A stretch of 26,922 nucleotides of DNA from assembly GCA_023386835.1 (NCBI GenBank), contig JAEWIY010000017.1:1-26922 (forward strand), in the 5' to 3' direction. Made by a program: the position numbers and the translations under genes. This document shows positions 23,482 through 26,922 of the stretch, in pieces (the stretch's first letter is position 1; every line of letters begins with the position of its first letter). The notes under the pieces are model-generated. The model saw nothing but the letters and a program-made list of their open reading frames with translations. It was not told the DNA's origin and did no database searches. The DNA is from Verrucomicrobiota bacterium (GTDB lineage Bacteria > Verrucomicrobiota > Verrucomicrobiia > Opitutales > Opitutaceae).

Positions 23482-24398
23482 GTGGAAAGGAAGGCCAGGA
23501 TCTCCTGGGCGCGCCCGGCAAAGCGGGCGAAACGATCATTTCCGGCGGAGGCATACGGAGGCAGCAGCCGCAGGGGGAATTCTGGGTAGTGAAGCTTGAG
23601 ATACAGTTTGTCGTAGGCTCCGTCGACATGCGCCCGGCCAGCCACGGCCTCCCTGGCCGCTGTGTGCAGGGCGCGATACACCGGTTCCAGCGCGCGCGCT
23701 TCGGCCGAATCGGCGGCATGGAGCCGTTGCGCAAGGGCGGGCGCACAGGCGCTCAATGCGCAGAGCAGCCCGCAGTGCAGGGTGTGGCGCAGGGCGATGT
23801 AGGCGAACTCCGTGCAGAATAACCGGAGCTCCGGCGCAGCGTTCGCGATCGCCTGGAGGGCCGCGAGGTCGGTTCCCCCCATCTTGATCGCCACCAGGTT
23901 CGGGTGCCGTGAACTCAGGCGGGCATAATCCCCGGCCGTCAGCAGCCGCCCTGCCCGAGGCGTGTTGTAGTGGAGGAATCGGTACTCCGGAAAACGGCCA
24001 CAGGTCTCGGCGAAAAACGTGTCCAGTTCGCCGTCGTTGAGCGCCGCCCACGAAGGCAGGGAAATCTGGAATTCGCGCACGCCGTGCGCACCCGCCCAGG
24101 CGAGACGTTCGATCACCGTCGGCAGCGAGGTGTGGATGACTCCGACCATCGGGACGCCGCCGGCCTGGCGCAGCTCGTCCACAAACGCGGTCGTGAGCTC
24201 CTGAAACTGGCGCTCTGTGACGGCGTGACCTTCACCGGCGGTGCCGAACAGGTAGAGGTGCGGCGACAGTTCCGTGGCGAGGTCCCGAACGACCCGACGA
24301 AACAGCGGCTCGTCCCAAACCGTGTCGCTCCGCCACGGGATTGGGCAGGTGCCGAGAAGGGCGCGCGGGTAACGATGGACGGGAGTGGGCGAAGTCAC
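23478..24398 (-). CDS. DHDPS / N-acetylneuraminate-lyase family aldolase (paralogue 1)
   Basis: A 306-residue divergent member of the same superfamily. It keeps GTAGE (52-56), Y144 in FLHYNTPRAG and the lysine K172 in LVAIKMGGTD. It differs strongly from its neighbour elsewhere, for example TCPIPWRSDTVWDE replaces the usual TPF.dg.vD. The two are ancient paralogues with probably different substrates, or subunits of one enzyme. I chose the GTG at 24398 because the in-frame region upstream contains operator C and the promoter. No strong Shine-Dalgarno is visible. It is first in the minus-strand operon. TATACC of operator C lies about 30 bp upstream of the start, giving a very short leader. Confidence 0.84.
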   Translation of the reverse strand: MTSPTPVHRYPRALLGTCPIPWRSDTVWDEPLFRRVVRDLATELSPHLYLFGTAGEGHAVTERQFQELTTAFVDELRQAGGVPMVGVIHTSLPTVIERLAWAGAHGVREFQISLPSWAALNDGELDTFFAETCGRFPEYRFLHYNTPRAGRLLTAGDYARLSSRHPNLVAIKMGGTDLAALQAIANAAPELRLFCTEFAYIALRHTLHCGLLCALSACAPALAQRLHAADSAEARALEPVYRALHTAAREAVAGRAHVDGAYDKLYLKLHYPEFPLRLLPPYASAGNDRFARFAGRAQEILAFLST

Positions 24399-24425
24399 AA
24401 CCAACAGAAACCGGAGCCTAGAATG

Positions 24426-24437
24426 ATGGTATACCAG
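24426..24437. promoter_or_regulatory. Predicted GntR operator C (aldolase operon promoter)
   Basis: ATGGTATACCAG, whose core GGTATACC is a perfect palindrome. Read toward the aldolase operon it is CTGGTATACC, identical over 10 bases to operator B read toward the receptor gene. It again forms a possible extended -10 (TG-N-TATACC). Confidence 0.65.
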
Positions 24438-24526
24438 AGCAAGCGGATTGTCGCAGCAATTGGTACGAATGTGCCGCGCCATCCTCGACGGGCTCGGCAA
24501 GAAAAGCCTGCGAATGCCGTTGACTC

Positions 24527-24538
24527 TCGGTATACCAA
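24527..24538. promoter_or_regulatory. Predicted GntR operator D (BNR-gene promoter)
   Basis: TCGGTATACCAA with core GGTATACC at 24529-24536. It lies just after a TTGACT (24520-24525) that could be the -35 element for the plus-strand BNR gene. The centre is 101 bp from that of operator C, so the two sites flank the divergent promoters. Confidence 0.62.
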
Positions 24539-24615
24539 GCTTTCGATCTGGGTGGGCGGACCGGTCGTCACGTGCACGGCTGGGTTCACGTTCCTCCGTC
24601 TTTCTGCCTCCCCCC

Positions 24616-25761
24616 ATGATCAAGCCTGTCTGTACTCTCCTGCTCGCTGCCTTGCTCACCTTTACTGCAGCCGGCGAGGTTTCAACCCGTCTGCCGCAAC
24701 ACCGAGGCATGGTGGCGGTGGTTCGTTCCGCCGAGCAACCGGAAGGCCTGCAATACCTGGCGTTTCCGGCGGTGTTGATGGTGGAGCCTGACGTCATCTG
24801 GGTCTCCTACAAGGCCGGTCGAGGCCATGCCTCCGATCCAGGGGCCCCGCAGGAAGTTGTGGAGCATCACCTCCGCACGGGTGAGACGCGTCTCTTGCAG
24901 CGCCTCGAGCCGGTGGCGCCGAAGCTGTACCAAATGGCGGAGATGGTGCGCTTCCCCGATGGCAACGTCGCCTTGTACCTCGACGTGCAGGCGATCGGGC
25001 ACGATCGCCGGCACTACCGTACCGGCGTCGAGGAGTTCCGCTGGGACGCAGCGCGACGTCAATTTGTCGGCCCGGAAATGCTGAAGCCGATCGCCGGTGT
25101 GACCTACGGGTATCCGTTCGACTTCGTGACCCGGGGCAGCACCACCTGGCAGTTGATCATGGCCTTTGGTTATCTGCCGGGCGGGCGCTGGAGCGTGGAC
25201 GCCATTCGCTCGGACGATGCGGGCAAGTCATGGTCCTTCGTGCGCAACTTGAGTGAGGAGTTCGGCGACCTGCGTCTGAACGAGAGCGGTTTCATTGCCC
25301 ACGGCGACGAGTTCATCGTCACGACGCGCGGTTATGACAGCCGCGAGCGCCTGCACCGGGTGGACCGCGACTTTCGCGTGTTGAAGCAGGTCGACCTGAC
25401 GGAAACGTATCCGTTTATCAACTCGTACGTCGGTCGCCCGCGGCTCTTCAGCCGTGACGGCAAGGGGTATCTGATCGGGCGCAACTGGACGCTGCCGCTG
25501 GATGCGCCGGCCGAGCGTGGAGGCACGCCCGGCGCGATGAAGTTGTCCCTCTTCCGTTTCGACCTGGAGACGCTCGAGATCGAATCCCATGTCGTGCTCG
25601 ACAACGACGAGGAGGCGAACGTGACCGATGCCTACTACGCCGTGCCGGTGTTTTCGAATCAGGATGGGCGGACGATGCTTCATGTCATCACCTACAAGGG
25701 GCTGAACCGGCAGGCTCCGGACATCGTGCGGCTGGATTACCGCTGGGATGAGGTGAAGTGA
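24616..25761 (+). CDS. Secreted BNR/Asp-box (sialidase-fold-like) protein
   Basis: A 381-residue protein with a signal peptide (about 1-20). An Asp-box of the form S-x-D-x-G-x-x-W is present as SDDAGKSW near residue 200. Repeated blade-like strands (EVVEHHLRTGETRLLQRLE, NLSEEFGDLRLNESGF, GRPRLFSRDGKGYLIGRN) suggest a five- or six-bladed propeller like sialidases and BNR-repeat proteins. Only one Asp-box is clear. I cannot assign the arginine triad or the Tyr/Glu pair of sialidases, so hydrolase activity is not proven. It is divergent from the aldolase operon, behind operator D, and starts a plus-strand operon (esterase 1 bp after its stop). A role in binding or trimming the extracellular substrate is inferred. 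Confidence 0.72.
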   Translation: MIKPVCTLLLAALLTFTAAGEVSTRLPQHRGMVAVVRSAEQPEGLQYLAFPAVLMVEPDVIWVSYKAGRGHASDPGAPQEVVEHHLRTGETRLLQRLEPVAPKLYQMAEMVRFPDGNVALYLDVQAIGHDRRHYRTGVEEFRWDAARRQFVGPEMLKPIAGVTYGYPFDFVTRGSTTWQLIMAFGYLPGGRWSVDAIRSDDAGKSWSFVRNLSEEFGDLRLNESGFIAHGDEFIVTTRGYDSRERLHRVDRDFRVLKQVDLTETYPFINSYVGRPRLFSRDGKGYLIGRNWTLPLDAPAERGGTPGAMKLSLFRFDLETLEIESHVVLDNDEEANVTDAYYAVPVFSNQDGRTMLHVITYKGLNRQAPDIVRLDYRWDEVK

Positions 25762-25762
25762 C

Positions 25763-26635
25763 GTGTTCTGGGCCGCGTCGCGTCTCTTCCGCCGCCTGAG
25801 TTGGCCTGCCGCCGCTCGACTCGCTGGATTGTGCGCGCTGCTGGGCGGGGTCTCGGCCGGCGCGACCGACCGCGTGGAGTTCGTCACGCTCTCCAGTGAG
25901 GCGCTCGGTCGCGAGCTTCCACTGGCGATTGTGCGTCCCGCCGCGGAAGCCGCGCGGGCGGACGAGGTTTCGCCCGTCTTGTACTTTCTGCACGGACGCG
26001 GGCGTCATCACGCGTCGTTGCTGGAACGCCCGGCGGCGCGGGAGGCCCTGCTGGCGGCAGGCTATACGATTGTGCTGCCGCAGGGTGAGGACGGCTGGTA
26101 CCTTGATTCACCGCTGTCACCACAGGATCGCTACGAGACGTACCTGCGTGAAGTGATCGCGTGGGTGGAGGCGCATCGGCCGGTGCGCCGCGATGCCGCA
26201 GGCCGCGGGATCGCGGGCTGGTCGATGGGCGGCTACGGCGCGGTCCGTTTCGCCGAGCGCAATCCGGGCACCTTCGCGTTTGTGGGAAGCATCATCGGGT
26301 TGTTGGATTTCCCGCGCGAGGAGACCTTGCCGGAGGGGCAGAACTACCGCGTGCCAGTGGAGCGTTTCGGCACCGACCCGGAGTTCTGGCGGCTGAACAA
26401 TCCACTTCACCGGGTGGCGGAGCTGCGCGGCGCGGAGGTCAGCCTGGTGCTGGCGGAGGCCGGATTTGAGCGAACGATGAACGAACGTTTCATCGAAGCG
26501 GCGCGCGCCGCGGGCATCTCGCCGCGGGTGCATCTTCTGGTGGGAGGGCACCAGATCGAAGTGGTCGAGCGGGGACTGACGCGCCTGCTCAACGACTGTG
26601 CCGCGGTTTTCGGCCGGCCGCCGGCGCGGCGTTGA
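25763..26635 (+). CDS. Secreted alpha/beta-hydrolase (esterase D / CE1-like)
   Basis: A 290-residue protein with an N-terminal hydrophobic signal (about 15-34, after a basic stretch). The esterase fold is clear: PVLYFLHGRGRHH (oxyanion region), nucleophile S154 in GWSMGGYGA and catalytic His candidate H263 in GGHQIEV. The acid residue is not obvious; where family members have Asp this protein has AEAGFERTMN, with Glu (E236) as a candidate. Related bacterial enzymes remove acetyl or feruloyl groups from sugars. O-acetyl removal from a sialic-acid-like substrate would fit the cluster but is inference. The GTG start lies 1 bp past the BNR stop, so the genes are cotranscribed. Confidence 0.8.
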   Translation: MFWAASRLFRRLSWPAAARLAGLCALLGGVSAGATDRVEFVTLSSEALGRELPLAIVRPAAEAARADEVSPVLYFLHGRGRHHASLLERPAAREALLAAGYTIVLPQGEDGWYLDSPLSPQDRYETYLREVIAWVEAHRPVRRDAAGRGIAGWSMGGYGAVRFAERNPGTFAFVGSIIGLLDFPREETLPEGQNYRVPVERFGTDPEFWRLNNPLHRVAELRGAEVSLVLAEAGFERTMNERFIEAARAAGISPRVHLLVGGHQIEVVERGLTRLLNDCAAVFGRPPARR

Positions 26636-26677
26636 ACGGTCCGGTCGGATCGTGCGAATCTGTTTTTTGAGGCCTGT

Positions 26678-26922
26678 ATGACCGAACATCGTCTGGAGTG
26701 TGACTTGCTGGTCGCTGGAGGTGGGATGACGGGCGTGTGTTGCGCCCTGGCGGCCGCGCGCCTCGGCGCGCGGGTGGTGCTGTGCCAGGATCGCCCGGTC
26801 CTGGGCGGCAACGCGTCCAGCGAGATCCGCATGCATATTGTCGGGGTTATCGGATTATATGTTGGGTTGCCGTTGCTGCTGGAGCCGCGGGAGGGAGGTC
26901 TGATTGAGGAGATGGGACTCGT
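26678..26922 (+). CDS. FAD-dependent oxidoreductase (N-terminal part, runs off the window)
   Basis: The first 81 codons of a gene cut by the window end. The N-terminus has a Rossmann FAD motif (LLVAGGGMTGVCCALAAARL, i.e. GxGxxG-like with GGGMTG) and then LGARVVLCQDRPVLGGNASS, matching the FAD_oxidored family. That family often occurs in polysaccharide and sugar-acid clusters. Position 42 bp after the esterase stop, on the same strand, suggests it is part of the operon. A GAGG lies 5 nt before the ATG. The substrate is unknown. Confidence 0.82.
   Translation, partial: MTEHRLECDLLVAGGGMTGVCCALAAARLGARVVLCQDRPVLGGNASSEIRMHIVGVIGLYVGLPLLLEPREGGLIEEMGL

Noticed and set aside
26678..26922. Calling the truncated last gene a pseudogene
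   Set aside because: The frame is open to the window edge; it is cut by the window, not by a mutation.
1..26922. CRISPR arrays, tRNA/rRNA genes, insertion sequences, phage or toxin-antitoxin genes
   Set aside because: No direct-repeat/spacer series, transposase, integrase, terminal inverted repeats or tRNA-like cloverleaf was seen on reading both strands.

Overview
The window is GC-rich, densely packed Gram-negative DNA. It carries Sec and lipoprotein signals, a TonB-dependent receptor and an OprO/P-type porin, and few genes show clear Shine-Dalgarno sequences. The receptor N-terminus (signal peptide, then a short 'ALSQFEV' segment), the clade II nitrous-oxide reductase cluster and the overall gene style suggest Verrucomicrobiota, probably Opitutaceae. 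That placement is inference; no rRNA or other marker gene is present.

Region 1 (182-8062, all on the minus strand) is a sulfate-uptake locus. In transcription order it holds an Rrf2-family regulator with four clustered cysteines, a YezD-family small protein, an OprO/P porin, a periplasmic sulfate-binding protein, an M14-peptidase-like protein of unknown role, and the ABC transporter genes cysT, cysW and cysA. Last comes an unusual fusion of an excisionase/MerR-like DNA-binding domain to a PTS EIIA domain. Most gaps are short, but 130 bp separate yezD from the porin gene. The set reads as a sulfate route from outer membrane to cytoplasm with its own sulfur-responsive regulator.

Region 2 (8503-15395) is a clade II nitrous-oxide reduction cluster. 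A SCO-family lipoprotein with an N-terminal CusF-like copper domain is divergent from azurin, nosZ, nosB, nosD, nosF and nosY, which are packed with gaps of 9 bp or less, or 4-bp overlaps. NosZ keeps all seven candidate CuZ histidines and the CuA motif. Azurin is a plausible electron donor, SCO a plausible copper donor, and NosDFY the maturation ABC system. NosL, NosR and the quinol-side genes (nosG/H/C) are absent from the window. An untranslated-looking stretch of 440 bp (8063-8502) separates regions 1 and 2.

Region 3 (15392-26922) looks like a catabolic cluster for a sialic-acid-like or other 2-keto-3-deoxy sugar acid. It contains a FadR-type GntR regulator, a TonB-dependent receptor, an Na+/solute symporter, and a four-gene minus-strand operon: two different DHDPS/N-acetylneuraminate-lyase-family aldolases, a secreted kelch protein and a secreted FGE-like (SUMF1) protein without the FGE cysteines. 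Divergent from that operon are a BNR/Asp-box protein, an esterase and the start of a FAD-dependent oxidoreductase. Four copies of a palindrome centred on GGTATACC or GGTATGCC lie only in the regulator/receptor intergenic region and the divergent aldolase/BNR promoter region. They tie the two halves into one predicted regulon. The motif resembles known operators of E. coli UxuR/ExuR and NanR, which belong to the same GntR subfamily. This regulon is the most interesting candidate system here; its substrate cannot be fixed from the sequence.
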